A stretch of DNA of 45,649 bases from Nocardia jejuensis NBRC 103114 (GTDB taxonomy: Bacteria > Actinomycetota > Actinomycetes > Mycobacteriales > Mycobacteriaceae), in the NCBI RefSeq assembly GCF_001613145.1, contig NZ_BDBU01000065.1:1-45649 (forward strand). Direction: 5' to 3'. The notes below the pieces were generated by a model. That model worked only from the letters and a program-made list of their open reading frames with translations. It ran no database searches and was not told the DNA's origin. The translations under genes were made by a program, and so were the position numbers. Shown here piece after piece: positions 24,703-32,778 of this stretch (positions are counted from its first letter, which is position 1; every line of letters starts with the position of its first letter).

Positions 24703-26096
24703 CCACCGTGACACCGTCCACCGCCGGCGTCTTCGATTCGTTCGCCGACGCCGTCGGCAATACACCGCTGGTTCGGCTCAATCGCGTCGTCGACGACATC
24801 CGCGCCACCGTGTACGTGAAGCTGGAATACCTGAATCCCGGTGGCAGCGTGAAGGATCGGGCCGCGCTGTTCATGCTGCGCGCGGCCGAGGAGTCGGGGG
24901 AACTGCGTCCCGGCGGGACCGTGGTCGAGGCCACCTCCGGCAATACCGGACTCGGGCTGGCCGCGCTGGCGGCCGCGCGCGGTTACCGCACCATCGTCGT
25001 GGTGCCGGACAAGGTGAGCCAGGAGAAGAAGGCGCTGCTGCGCGCGCACGGCGCGGAAGTCATCGTGACGCCGGGACTGCGGCCGGTGGATCATCCCGAA
25101 CATCTGCGCAGCGTCGCGTTGCGGCTGGTCGAGGAGATTCCCGGCGCGTGGTTCGCGGGCCAGTACGACAATCCCGCGAATCCGGCCGCGCACCGCGCCA
25201 CGACCGGACCGGAGATCTGGAGCCAGACCGGCGGGCGGATAACGCATTTCGTGGCCGGAGTCGGCACGGGCGGCACCATCACCGGGACGGGCGAGTATCT
25301 GAAGGAGGCGTCCGGCGGCACGGTGCGCGTCATCGGGGCCGATCCCGAGACCTCCGTGTACGGCGGCGGCGACGGGCGGGTCTGGTACATCGAGGCGGTC
25401 GGGCACATCCTGCATCCGGAGACCGAGACCGATCTCTGGCCGGACTCCTACCACCGGGAGGTGGTGGACTCGATCCAGCGGATTCCGGATGTGGAGTCGA
25501 TCCGGGTCCTGCACCGGCTGGCCAAGGAGGAGGGGCTGCTGCTGGGCGGTTCGTCGGGCACCGCGATCGCGGCGGCGTTGCGGACCGCGCGTGGGCTGGG
25601 ACCCGAGGATGTGGTCGTGGTGGTGGCGCCGGATTCCGGGCGCGCCTACCTGTCCAAGTACTACAGCGACGAATGGCTCGGATCACTCGGATTCCCGTTG
25701 ACCGGTGCGGTCGAGGGGCCCACCGTCGGTGACGTCCTGGGTGATCCCGTCGCCTCCGACGCGGTGCTCACGGTGCCGTCGCGCGCGACCGTCGCCGAGG
25801 CGAGGGAACTGCTCGGTGACGCGGCCGCGCTGCCGGTGGTGTTGCAGCGCAGCACATCCGGGCCGACCGTGGCCTCGGAGATTCTCGGAGCCGTCACCGG
25901 TGCGGGGTTGGCCGGCGCGCCCGCCGACGACGTGGTGAGCGCGCACCTGAGTGCGGCGCTGCCGTTGGCGGGGACCACCGCCCCGGTGCGGGAGGTCATC
26001 GCGCGGATCGCCGAACACGAAGGGCCCGTGGTGATCACGCACGAGGGCCGGATCGTCGCGGTGGTGGACTCGGCGCGTATCGAGGCGGGTTCGTGA
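24699..26096 (+). CDS. Cystathionine beta-synthase/cysteine synthase-like PLP enzyme with C-terminal CBS domains
   Basis: A fold-type II PLP enzyme of 465 residues. The Schiff-base lysine is Lys52 in NPGGSVKDR, the substrate loop is SGNTG (80-84), and the phosphate cup is GVGTGGT (187-193). A C-terminal region (about 340-465) has the length and shape of paired CBS domains, as in cystathionine beta-synthase, where it may sense a nucleotide or S-adenosylmethionine. The enzyme should join a serine derivative with sulfide or homocysteine; which one is not decidable here. Placement directly after an SsuABC/Tau-like importer (ATGA overlap) suggests it assimilates sulfur from the imported compound. 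TGATG couples it to ycnI. Confidence 0.88.
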   Translation: MTTVTPSTAGVFDSFADAVGNTPLVRLNRVVDDIRATVYVKLEYLNPGGSVKDRAALFMLRAAEESGELRPGGTVVEATSGNTGLGLAALAAARGYRTIVVVPDKVSQEKKALLRAHGAEVIVTPGLRPVDHPEHLRSVALRLVEEIPGAWFAGQYDNPANPAAHRATTGPEIWSQTGGRITHFVAGVGTGGTITGTGEYLKEASGGTVRVIGADPETSVYGGGDGRVWYIEAVGHILHPETETDLWPDSYHREVVDSIQRIPDVESIRVLHRLAKEEGLLLGGSSGTAIAAALRTARGLGPEDVVVVVAPDSGRAYLSKYYSDEWLGSLGFPLTGAVEGPTVGDVLGDPVASDAVLTVPSRATVAEARELLGDAAALPVVLQRSTSGPTVASEILGAVTGAGLAGAPADDVVSAHLSAALPLAGTTAPVREVIARIAEHEGPVVITHEGRIVAVVDSARIEAGS

Positions 26097-26788
26097 TGGG
26101 GTTCCGGCATTGGGCGGGAGTCTTCGCCACCGCGGCGGTGCTGTCGGCCGCGAGCTCGGGGCTCGCGTCCGCGCACGTCGGCGTGAGCGCTCCCGACGCC
26201 GCGCCGGGCGGATTCACGGTGCTCACGGTGCGAGTGCCGACCGAATCGGTGACGGCCGGGACCGTGAAGCTGGAAATCACACTGCCGAAGGACACTCCGC
26301 TCGCCACCGTGCGCACCGCACCGGTCCCGGGCTGGCAGGCCGAGCAGAAGCGTTCCACCCTGCCCAAGCCCGTCGACGACGGTCACGGCCACACGGTGTC
26401 GGAGTACGTCTCGTCGGTGGTCTTCACCGCCCGGGACGGATCCGCCATCGCCCCTGGCGAATTCGGCGAGTTCAAGCTCCAGGTGGGTCCGCTGCCCCAT
26501 GTCTCGGAACTCGTCTTCCCGGCCATCCAGACCTACAGCGACGGTACGGTCGTCTCCTGGATCGAGCGCTCCGCCGACGGCACCACTCCCGACAAACCCG
26601 CCCCGGTTCTGAAATTGAGCGGTTCCCACGGGGACGATCACATCCAGGACGCCGCTGAGACGAAAACTCCCGGAAGCAAGAATGATTCGGCTGTCTCGGG
26701 CTGGCTGGCGGGAACAGCCCTGGTGCTCTCCCTCGCCGCCCTCGCGCTGGCCGGTGCACCCTGGCTGCGCCGAGTCCGCAACGAGTGA
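26096..26788 (+). CDS. ycnI: YcnI-like copper-binding protein (DUF1775)
   Basis: A 230-residue membrane-anchored protein. The signal peptide ends ...LASA before HVGVSAPDAAPGG; the new N-terminal His, with conserved Glu/Trp residues in the beta-sandwich domain, forms the copper site known for YcnI. A linker of about 40 charged/polar residues leads to a C-terminal membrane helix (GWLAGTALVLSLAALALAGA) and a basic tail. It probably takes or passes Cu(II) outside the membrane next to CopC-CopD. The ATG at 26096 overlaps the stop of the PLP enzyme gene (TGATG); GTG 26093 is possible. GTGA at its end overlaps the next small frame. Confidence 0.88.
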   Translation: MGFRHWAGVFATAAVLSAASSGLASAHVGVSAPDAAPGGFTVLTVRVPTESVTAGTVKLEITLPKDTPLATVRTAPVPGWQAEQKRSTLPKPVDDGHGHTVSEYVSSVVFTARDGSAIAPGEFGEFKLQVGPLPHVSELVFPAIQTYSDGTVVSWIERSADGTTPDKPAPVLKLSGSHGDDHIQDAAETKTPGSKNDSAVSGWLAGTALVLSLAALALAGAPWLRRVRNE

Positions 26789-26988
26789 ACACGAGCGCGC
26801 CGGCTCCGGTGCCGTCCCGTGGCCAGGAGCGTGTCGGGGCCGGTGGCGCCGGTCCGGCTCCGCGAGTCCGGCCCCGGCTCGCACCCGAGTCGTCGGCGGG
26901 GGTGCGGATCGTGGCTGATCGATCCGGGGTGCGTCGGTTGCCCGCGCGGGTGACGTTCACGGCCGCAATGGGCGGGTTGTCGCTGTGA
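26785..26988 (+). CDS. Possible 67-aa linker protein between ycnI and copCD
   Basis: A 67-codon frame whose GTG start overlaps the ycnI stop (GTGA at 26785) and whose stop overlaps a GTG that could start the copC-copD gene (GTGA at 26985). The architecture is that of translational coupling on both sides. The product is Pro-, Ala- and Arg-rich and has no recognised domain or membrane helix, so it may only carry ribosomes across the gap. Confidence 0.35.
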   Translation: MNTSAPAPVPSRGQERVGAGGAGPAPRVRPRLAPESSAGVRIVADRSGVRRLPARVTFTAAMGGLSL

Positions 26989-26993
26989 GGGGC

Positions 26994-28670
26994 ATGCGAA
27001 AGGCCGCGATCCGGGTGGTCGCGGTGGCGGGGTTCGTGCTGGCCGTGGTGTGGGGTGGTGCGGGAACGGCCGCGGCGCACGCGGTGCTGGTGTCCAGTGA
27101 TCCCGGATACGGTGCGACGCTGTCACAAGCGCCCGAACAGGTGTCGATGACCTTCGACGAGCCGGTGACGGCCGCTCGGAACTCGGTGACGGTCGCCGAT
27201 CGGGACGGCGTCCGAGTCGACACCGGTGAGGTACGCGGCATCGACGGCGGCCGGACCGTGGTGGTCCCGCTGCGCGCCGGACTCTCGGACGGCACGTATC
27301 TGCTCGGCTGGTCGCTGCTCTCGGCCGACGGTCACCTGGTGGCCGGGTCCATCGTCTTCGGTATCGGTGCGCCACCGGATCTTTCGGTCACCGGCGCACC
27401 GCCGGATCCGCTGATCGCGGCCTTGGACACGGTGGTCCGCCTGCTCACCGGGCTCGGGTATCTGGGAATCGCACTGGCCGTGGGAGTTCCACCGGCCGTG
27501 TATGCGATCCAGCGCCGGGCGTCGGACATCGGCGCGGTCGTTCAACTGGCTCGAATCGGTGCGGCTCTCACCGCGGTGACCGCCCTGCTGATCTTCGCGG
27601 CCACCCCCGCGCGCCTCGCGGGAACCGCGGGCTGGACCGATCCGCAGATCTGGAAGCAGTCCGCCACCTCCGTGATCGGCGCCGCCGCGCTGGTCCGAGC
27701 CGCTGCCGCAGTGGCACTCCTGTGGCTCTCGAAGCGGTCCATCGCCCAGCCATCGCGTTGGACGACCGCGGGGCGGGTCGCGGTCCTCGCACCGGGTTCT
27801 GCGCCGGAGCGGACGATTCCCGATGCGCGGCAGGTATGGGGTGCGGACCGGCGGGGGAGCTTCCGGGTGGTCGCATCGGTGCTGGTCGTGGTGTCCACCG
27901 CGGTGGCGGGGCATGCGGTGGCGGGGGAGTACCGGTGGATCGCGCTGGTGTCGGTAGCGCTGCATCTCGTCGCCATGGCGGTGTGGATCGGCGGGGTGGC
28001 CGTCGTGATTCTGTTGTGGCGCACGGACGGACGCGGGGAGGCGGTGGCACGGTTCGGGCGGGTGGCCGTGCTCGCACTCGGAGCAGTGGTGGTGTCGGGG
28101 GCGTTGCAGACCTGGCGGGCGGTGAGTCCGGTTGCGGCGCTGTGGCATACGTCGTGGGGGTTGCTGCTGCTGGTCAAGCTTGCGCTGGTGGGTGTGGCGC
28201 TGGGGATCGCGGTGGTGGTCCGCAGGACCGCGCGGGTGGGCGCGGCGCGGCTGGAGTTCGGGGCGCAGGTGGCGGTACTGGTGGTCAGCGCGCTGTTGAC
28301 CGGTGTCGCCCCGGCGCGGGACTCGTACGATCCGGCCGTGACGCTGGCCGCCGAGCTGGGACCGCTGGCGGCGACGATCGCCGTCGACGGGGCCCATGCG
28401 GGCACCCAGGAATTGACCGTGCGACTGCGTGATTCGGCGGGCGAACCGGTCGATGCGCTCGAGGTCTCCGGGCGACTGGTGCGCGACGACGGCGCCCTCG
28501 GTCCCATCGAAATACCTTTCCGCCGAGTCGAACCCGTCGAACTGGGACCGGACTACTTCGTCTCCCAGCCGGTCCGGGTACCCCTCGCCGGTGACTGGCA
28601 TCTGCGGCTCACCGTGGTGGCCGATCGCGTCAACGGCTACGCCGCCACTCTGCCGTACCGGGTGTGGTGA
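26994..28670 (+). CDS. CopC-CopD fusion, copper transport/resistance protein
   Basis: A membrane protein of about 558 residues. A signal peptide ends ...TAAA, and the mature protein begins HAVLVSSDPGYGATL, the CopC domain with its N-terminal His copper ligand (to about residue 125, ending in LLGWSLLSADGHLVAGSIVF). A CopD domain with eight or so membrane segments follows (about 150-450), and then an extracytoplasmic beta-rich YtkA-like tail (about 455-555) near QELTVRLRDSAGEPVDALEV. It is likely to move copper with YcnI. ATG 26994 has GAGGGG just before it; GTG 26985 is the coupled alternative. It is the last gene of the long overlapping operon. Confidence 0.88.
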   Translation: MRKAAIRVVAVAGFVLAVVWGGAGTAAAHAVLVSSDPGYGATLSQAPEQVSMTFDEPVTAARNSVTVADRDGVRVDTGEVRGIDGGRTVVVPLRAGLSDGTYLLGWSLLSADGHLVAGSIVFGIGAPPDLSVTGAPPDPLIAALDTVVRLLTGLGYLGIALAVGVPPAVYAIQRRASDIGAVVQLARIGAALTAVTALLIFAATPARLAGTAGWTDPQIWKQSATSVIGAAALVRAAAAVALLWLSKRSIAQPSRWTTAGRVAVLAPGSAPERTIPDARQVWGADRRGSFRVVASVLVVVSTAVAGHAVAGEYRWIALVSVALHLVAMAVWIGGVAVVILLWRTDGRGEAVARFGRVAVLALGAVVVSGALQTWRAVSPVAALWHTSWGLLLLVKLALVGVALGIAVVVRRTARVGAARLEFGAQVAVLVVSALLTGVAPARDSYDPAVTLAAELGPLAATIAVDGAHAGTQELTVRLRDSAGEPVDALEVSGRLVRDDGALGPIEIPFRRVEPVELGPDYFVSQPVRVPLAGDWHLRLTVVADRVNGYAATLPYRVW

Positions 28671-28783
28671 TCGCGGGCATCTCGGGCGGATCCGGACACG
28701 CCGACTCGGGCTGATCTGACAGGGTCCGCTCGCCGGAGAAGACTGGTGACCGACCCGGCACCCGAACACGGAGGATTGGCGAC

Positions 28784-29677
28784 GTGAGTACGGATCGCCC
28801 GCCCGGCCAGGCAGGACAGGACTCGACGGAGTCACTGGTCTGGTACGCCGCGTACGGGTCGAACCTGCTCGAAGCGCGCTTCCGGTTCTACGCCCGGGGC
28901 GGTACGCCGACCGGGACCACGCGCGCCTATCCGGGCTTTCGGGATCGGCGACCGGTGGTGCGCAGTGCCGCGCTGACGCTCCCCGGATGCGTCTATTTCA
29001 GCTGGGAGTCACGGGTGTGGGGCGGGGGAATGGCCTTCTACGCACCCGGTGGCCGGGCGGGATGGCCGCAAGGGGTGGCCGCGCGCGGATATCTGCTGAC
29101 CACGGGACAATTCGCGGATCTGGTCGCGCAGGAGATGCATCGTCCGGTCGGCACCGATCTGGACCTGTCCCGGGTGCTCCGCGACGGCCGGGACACGCTC
29201 GGTGACGGCCGATACGAGACGCTGGTCCGGGCAGGCGATCTCGACGGCCACCCGATTCTGACGTGCACCGCACCCTGGGACCCGGCCACCGTCGAACTTC
29301 GCTCCCCGGCCCCGCGCTACGTGGGGCTGATCGCGACCGGGCTGCACGAGACCCACGGCTGGGCGAGCGATCGGATCGCGGGTTACCTGGCCGGGCTGCC
29401 CGGAATCGAAGGAATATGGGACCGCCATGATCTGAACGTGGCGGTCGACCGGGCGGTGAGCCACGGAGTCGTTCTCCGCCGGGGATCCACCCTCGTGTCC
29501 GACCCTGCTGAAGCCCCGTGCGGGACAGGGGCTTCAGCGGGTCGAGCGGGGTCAGGAGACCAGGCCGCGACCGGTGGTGAGGGGCAGGTCGGTGGCGGTG
29601 AGGAGGCCGGTGCGGGCTTGGACGACGGCGGGGACGGCGCTGACCAGGCGGGCCGCGGTTCCGATCACCCCCGCTAG
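28784..29677 (+). CDS. Gamma-glutamylcyclotransferase-fold protein with read-through-like C-terminus
   Basis: A 297-residue protein whose first 240 residues have the GGCT/AIG2-like fold: YAAYGSNL at residues 21-28 is the hallmark motif, followed by PGFRDRRPVVRS and FSWESRVWGGGMAFY. Mycobacterial homologues are often mislabelled histone deacetylase. The last 58 residues (Gly/Ala/Asp-rich) are unusual: they cross a perfect 11-bp terminator hairpin (29507-29538) and run 126 bp antisense into the convergent gene. A TGA in another frame lies exactly at the hairpin (29509), so a frameshift or stop loss near 29500 is likely. GTG 28784 follows GGAGG. The reaction is unknown. Confidence 0.75.
   Translation: MSTDRPPGQAGQDSTESLVWYAAYGSNLLEARFRFYARGGTPTGTTRAYPGFRDRRPVVRSAALTLPGCVYFSWESRVWGGGMAFYAPGGRAGWPQGVAARGYLLTTGQFADLVAQEMHRPVGTDLDLSRVLRDGRDTLGDGRYETLVRAGDLDGHPILTCTAPWDPATVELRSPAPRYVGLIATGLHETHGWASDRIAGYLAGLPGIEGIWDRHDLNVAVDRAVSHGVVLRRGSTLVSDPAEAPCGTGASAGRAGSGDQAATGGEGQVGGGEEAGAGLDDGGDGADQAGRGSDHPR
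29507..29538. terminator. Bidirectional-type hairpin inside the GGCT-fold ORF
   Basis: GCTGAAGCCCC (29507-29517) pairs perfectly with GGGGCTTCAGC (29528-29538) around a 10-nt loop. It sits 14 bp beyond the stop of the convergent dehydrogenase gene, where a shared terminator is expected, but lies within the open frame of the plus-strand gene. Confidence 0.7.
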
Positions 29678-30616
29678 CGCGTGGTCGCCGTTGCTGAGCA
29701 GTTGCAGGTCGAGCTGGTAGTCGGGCTCGCCCTTGATTTCCACTCGGTAGCAACCCTTTCCGGTGGGCTGCGGCCAGTCGGGCGCCAGATCCGGGTGCAG
29801 ACGGGTGACGTGTTCGAGGCTCAGGACCGGCCGGCCGCCGCGCATGCCCTGCACCTGGAAGCGCAGGGCCGCGGCGGTGCCGGTCTCCACGGTGCGGTCG
29901 ATGACCTTCAGGGGCTCGAGTGCGGGCAGGCGCTCGAAATGCTCTGTCACCGAGTCGAGTTCGACGTCCAGGGCCGCGGCGAGCTGGCGGACGACGCTGC
30001 CCCACGCCAGGGTGAGGACGCCCGGCTGCAGGAGCATGGGCAGGTCGTCGAGCTTGCTGCCGAAGCCCATGATGTCGAACAGCACCTTGGGATTGTCGTA
30101 GGTGGAGTAGTCCATGATCTCCGAGCAGACGACGGCGTCGATCCGCTCGGAGCCGCTGGACAGCAGCAGCGGCAGCCAGTCGTTGGCCCAGCCGGGGTCG
30201 ATTCCGTTGACCCACAGCGAGGCTCCGCCCGCCTCGGCGGCCTCGACGATGGGTGTGATCGCCTCCTCGGGCAGGGTGCCGTACGGATACTGCAGGAAGA
30301 CGGGGCTGCTGGAGACGACATTGATGCCCGCGCGCAGGAAGGTCTTCAGGTCCTCCACCGCCTCCATCAGCCGGTCGTCGGCCATGGCGGTGTGCACGAT
30401 GCAGTCGGGTTTCAGGGCGATGAGGGCCTGGGCGTCCGTCGTCGCGGCGACGCCGATTTCGCGGTCGAGACCGGCCAGTTCACCGGCGTCCCGGCCGTCC
30501 TTCTCGGCGCTGGACACCCAGACGCCGACGAGTTCGAGTTCGGGGCGGGCGATGATGGATCGAAGGGTGCGGCGGCCGACATTGCCGGTGCTCCACTGGA
30601 CTACGCGATAGGTCAT
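29552..30616 (-). CDS. DapB-fold NAD(P)-dependent amine dehydrogenase-like protein
   Basis: A 354-residue Rossmann protein of the group annotated as dihydrodipicolinate reductase N-terminal domain or NAD(P)H-dependent amine dehydrogenase family. It begins MTYRVVQWSTGNVGRRTLRS, a GxGxxG-like nucleotide loop, followed by LELVGVWVSSAEKDGRDAGE, which sets the dinucleotide acidic residue. The C-terminal half has the conserved GSKLDDLPMLL and EIKGEPDYQLDLQ segments. The real substrate of this family is not established; many copies occur in steroid- and lipid-degrading actinobacteria. The start at 30616 follows AGGAG. It lies 25 bp behind the SDR gene on the same strand, so the two are probably co-transcribed. 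Confidence 0.85.
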   Translation of the reverse strand: MTYRVVQWSTGNVGRRTLRSIIARPELELVGVWVSSAEKDGRDAGELAGLDREIGVAATTDAQALIALKPDCIVHTAMADDRLMEAVEDLKTFLRAGINVVSSSPVFLQYPYGTLPEEAITPIVEAAEAGGASLWVNGIDPGWANDWLPLLLSSGSERIDAVVCSEIMDYSTYDNPKVLFDIMGFGSKLDDLPMLLQPGVLTLAWGSVVRQLAAALDVELDSVTEHFERLPALEPLKVIDRTVETGTAAALRFQVQGMRGGRPVLSLEHVTRLHPDLAPDWPQPTGKGCYRVEIKGEPDYQLDLQLLSNGDHALAGVIGTAARLVSAVPAVVQARTGLLTATDLPLTTGRGLVS

Positions 30617-30641
30617 GGGAGAACTCCTGTGCTGGAACGGT

Positions 30642-31430
30642 TTACAGGTCCGGAATGGGGAGATCGAGGTTGGGGGCGGCGATACCGCCGTCGACCTCCA
30701 GAACCTTGCCGGTGACGTAGCCGCCCGCGCGGGAGCTGAGGTAGACGATCGCGGCCGCGATCTCCCAGGGCTCGCCGAGCCGCCCCAGCGGAGTCGCGCT
30801 CTCCATTGCGCTCTTGATTTCCGGTTGCTGCGCAACGACTTCCAGCGCCGAGGTCAGTACCGAACCGACGGCGATGGCGTTCACCCGGATCTTCGGGGAC
30901 AGGTCGGCGGCGGCCAGGCGGGTCCAGTGCGCGAGCGCCGCCTTGGCGGTGCCGTAGGCCAGGAAGCCGCGGCCGGGGGAGCGGCCCATCATCGAGGAGA
31001 TGTTCACGACGGAGCCGCCGCCGGTCTCGAGCATGTGCGGGACCGCGGCCACGGTCAGCGCGTGCGCGGTGGAGACGTTGAAACGGAATGCCTCTTCGAG
31101 GAATTCGGGGGTGGTGGTCAGGAAGGTGTTCGGCATGGTGCCGCCGACATTGTTGACCACGATGTCGATGCGGCCGAGTTCGGCGGCCGCGGTCTCCGCG
31201 AAGGCGCTCACGGCGGACAGGTCCGACAGATCACACGGCACGGTGATCGCCCGCCGGCCCAGGGCCCGGATCTTGCCGGCGACCTCCTCCAATTGTTCGG
31301 GGGTGCGGGCGGCGAGGGCGACATCCGCGCCGGCCTCGGCGAGCGCGAGCGCGGTGGCGGCGCCGATGCCGCGGCCCGCTCCGGTCACGACGGCGACGCG
31401 GCCGTCGAGTCGGAAGGTATCCAGGATCAT
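30642..31430 (-). CDS. Short-chain dehydrogenase/reductase
   Basis: A classical SDR of 262 residues. TGAGRGIG (16-23) binds NAD(P), NNVGG stands for the usual NNAG, the catalytic Ser lies in VNISSMMG, and Tyr/Lys are in YGTAK. The C-terminal GKVLEVDGGI is the standard substrate-loop end. Asp at the second strand is replaced by ARTPEQ, which favours NADP (inference). The start at 31430 (MILDTFRL) is preferred to 31463. It is divergent from a TetR gene with a palindrome between them, so it is probably controlled by that repressor. The substrate is unknown; an acyl-CoA or steroid ketone is plausible. Confidence 0.88.
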   Translation of the reverse strand: MILDTFRLDGRVAVVTGAGRGIGAATALALAEAGADVALAARTPEQLEEVAGKIRALGRRAITVPCDLSDLSAVSAFAETAAAELGRIDIVVNNVGGTMPNTFLTTTPEFLEEAFRFNVSTAHALTVAAVPHMLETGGGSVVNISSMMGRSPGRGFLAYGTAKAALAHWTRLAAADLSPKIRVNAIAVGSVLTSALEVVAQQPEIKSAMESATPLGRLGEPWEIAAAIVYLSSRAGGYVTGKVLEVDGGIAAPNLDLPIPDL

Positions 31431-31472
31431 GCCAATCGATTCTCTCTGCGTGACGACAGTCACAAGCCACCT

Positions 31473-31490
31473 TTAAGAACTAACGCTTAA
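31473..31490. promoter_or_regulatory. Candidate TetR operator between SDR and TetR genes
   Basis: TTAAG-N8-CTTAA (31473-31490) is a perfect inverted repeat in the AT-rich divergent intergenic region, 43 bp from the SDR start and 51 bp from the TetR start. It is a typical size for a TetR dimer site. It is not the KstR or KstR2 consensus as I know them. Confidence 0.5.
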
Positions 31491-31540
31491 CTGTCAAGGA
31501 CTTCTTCTTTAACCCCAGGTGAGCGGCTACAGTGCAGGGT

Positions 31541-32173
31541 GTGGGAGTGAACGACGCGCGGGAGCGGATCATCCTGGCCGCGGAACGCCTGATCGCCGAG
31601 CGCGGCCAGGCGGTGCCGCTGCGCGACATCGCGGCGGCCGCTGGGCAGCGGAACAATTCCGCCATCCAGTACCACTTCGGCTCGCGGGACGGGCTCATCG
31701 AGGCGGTCGTCGAGCACCGCCTCGCGACGCTCGAGGTGCGGCGGCTGGAACTGCTTGCGGAACAGACGGGTTCGGACGACGAGGAACAGGTGCACGGGCT
31801 GCTCGAAGCGCTGGTGATCCCCATGTTCGAACTCGGCGAACGGCACGCGATCAACCACTACGCCCGGTTTCTCGAACAGATCCACACGCATCCCTCGGTC
31901 ACCGATGCCGCCAACCTCAGCAGTGAACGGCGCACCTCGGTCCGGGTGATCATGCAGCGGCTCGAACGCGAACTGACCGGCCTGCCGCCTCGATTGCGGA
32001 TCAGGCGGTTGCGGTCGCTGCCCACAGTGCTTTTCGCGCTGCTGGCCGATCACGAACGTGCCGTGGAGGCGGGCCGGGTGAGCCCGGGGGACGTCTCGGC
32101 CTGGGTCGAGATCATCGACATGCTCGCGGGCGTGCTCACCGCGCCGGTCGTCGAGCGGGCTCCGGTGCGGTAG
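31541..32173 (+). CDS. TetR-family transcriptional regulator
   Basis: A 210-residue repressor. The N-terminal helix-turn-helix spans RERIILAAERLIAERG, VPLRDIAAAAG and NNSAIQYHFGSRDGLIEAVV, the usual TetR HTH layout. The C-terminal ligand domain is not assignable. GTG 31541 has TACAGT seven bases upstream and no Shine-Dalgarno, fitting a leaderless mRNA; GTG 31547 is the alternative. It probably represses itself and the divergent SDR/dehydrogenase pair. Its stop codon falls in a 15-bp tandem repeat. Confidence 0.88.
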   Translation: MGVNDARERIILAAERLIAERGQAVPLRDIAAAAGQRNNSAIQYHFGSRDGLIEAVVEHRLATLEVRRLELLAEQTGSDDEEQVHGLLEALVIPMFELGERHAINHYARFLEQIHTHPSVTDAANLSSERRTSVRVIMQRLERELTGLPPRLRIRRLRSLPTVLFALLADHERAVEAGRVSPGDVSAWVEIIDMLAGVLTAPVVERAPVR

Positions 32174-32225
32174 AAGACACTGCGGTAGAAGATACTGCGG
32201 TGGAAGGCACTGCGGTGGAGAGCAC
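32166..32225 (+). repeat. Four 15-bp tandem repeats across the TetR stop codon
   Basis: Units TGCGGTAGAAGACAC, TGCGGTAGAAGATAC, TGCGGTGGAAGGCAC and TGCGGTGGAGAGCAC follow one another without gaps. The period is a multiple of three, so in the frame of the next gene they read as a Thr-Ala-Val-Glu-x repeat. The TetR stop (TAG) lies in unit one. Confidence 0.9.
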
Positions 32226-32274
32226 CCCGAGCCGACCTGGCAGGTTGCCTGCCGCCCCGCTACCGTTGATCCTC

Positions 32275-32724
32275 GTGGACACCAGGTCAGCGCCCGTCAC
32301 GGCTCCCGAAGCTCGCCCTCGATGGCTGAGCCTGGGTCTGCCGTTGCTCACGGGCGGGGTGGTGGCCGGTGGGCTCGCGCTGCTGCACCTGCGGGATCCG
32401 CATCGGGAGGGCTCCTGGGGGCTGTGCCCGTTCTACGAGCTGACCGGGTACTGGTGCCCGGGCTGTGGTGGCCTGCGCGGCCTGCACAATCTCACCGACG
32501 GCCGGATCCTCGACGCGATCCACAGCAATATCCTGCTGGTGCCGCTGCTGCTGGGTTTCCTTGTCTGGTGGGGCAACTGGATTCTGACCGGGTGGCGCGG
32601 GCAGCCGATCCCGCGACTGCCGAAGGTGCTGCCGCGCTCGGCATTGTGGATCACGCTCGCGTTCCTCGTGGTCTACACGGTGTTCCGCAATACCCCGTGG
32701 GGGACGTGGCTCGCGCCGGTGTGA
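32275..32724 (+). CDS. DUF2752 membrane protein
   Basis: A 149-residue membrane protein with three hydrophobic segments (LLTGGVVAGGLALLHL, ILLVPLLLGFLVWWGNWIL and SALWITLAFLVVYTVF). The motif CPFYELTGYWCPGCGGLRG with its C-x-W-C-PGCG cysteines is diagnostic for DUF2752. The function is unknown. GTG 32275 follows TACCGT-N8, suggesting a leaderless start. GTG 32200 in the same frame would add 25 residues beginning inside the 15-bp repeats. Confidence 0.87.
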   Translation: MDTRSAPVTAPEARPRWLSLGLPLLTGGVVAGGLALLHLRDPHREGSWGLCPFYELTGYWCPGCGGLRGLHNLTDGRILDAIHSNILLVPLLLGFLVWWGNWILTGWRGQPIPRLPKVLPRSALWITLAFLVVYTVFRNTPWGTWLAPV

Positions 32725-32778
32725 GAGTCGCGGCGTGCCTGCCCGAATGAAACCCGGTGCGCGGGGCATGCTCTGGGC

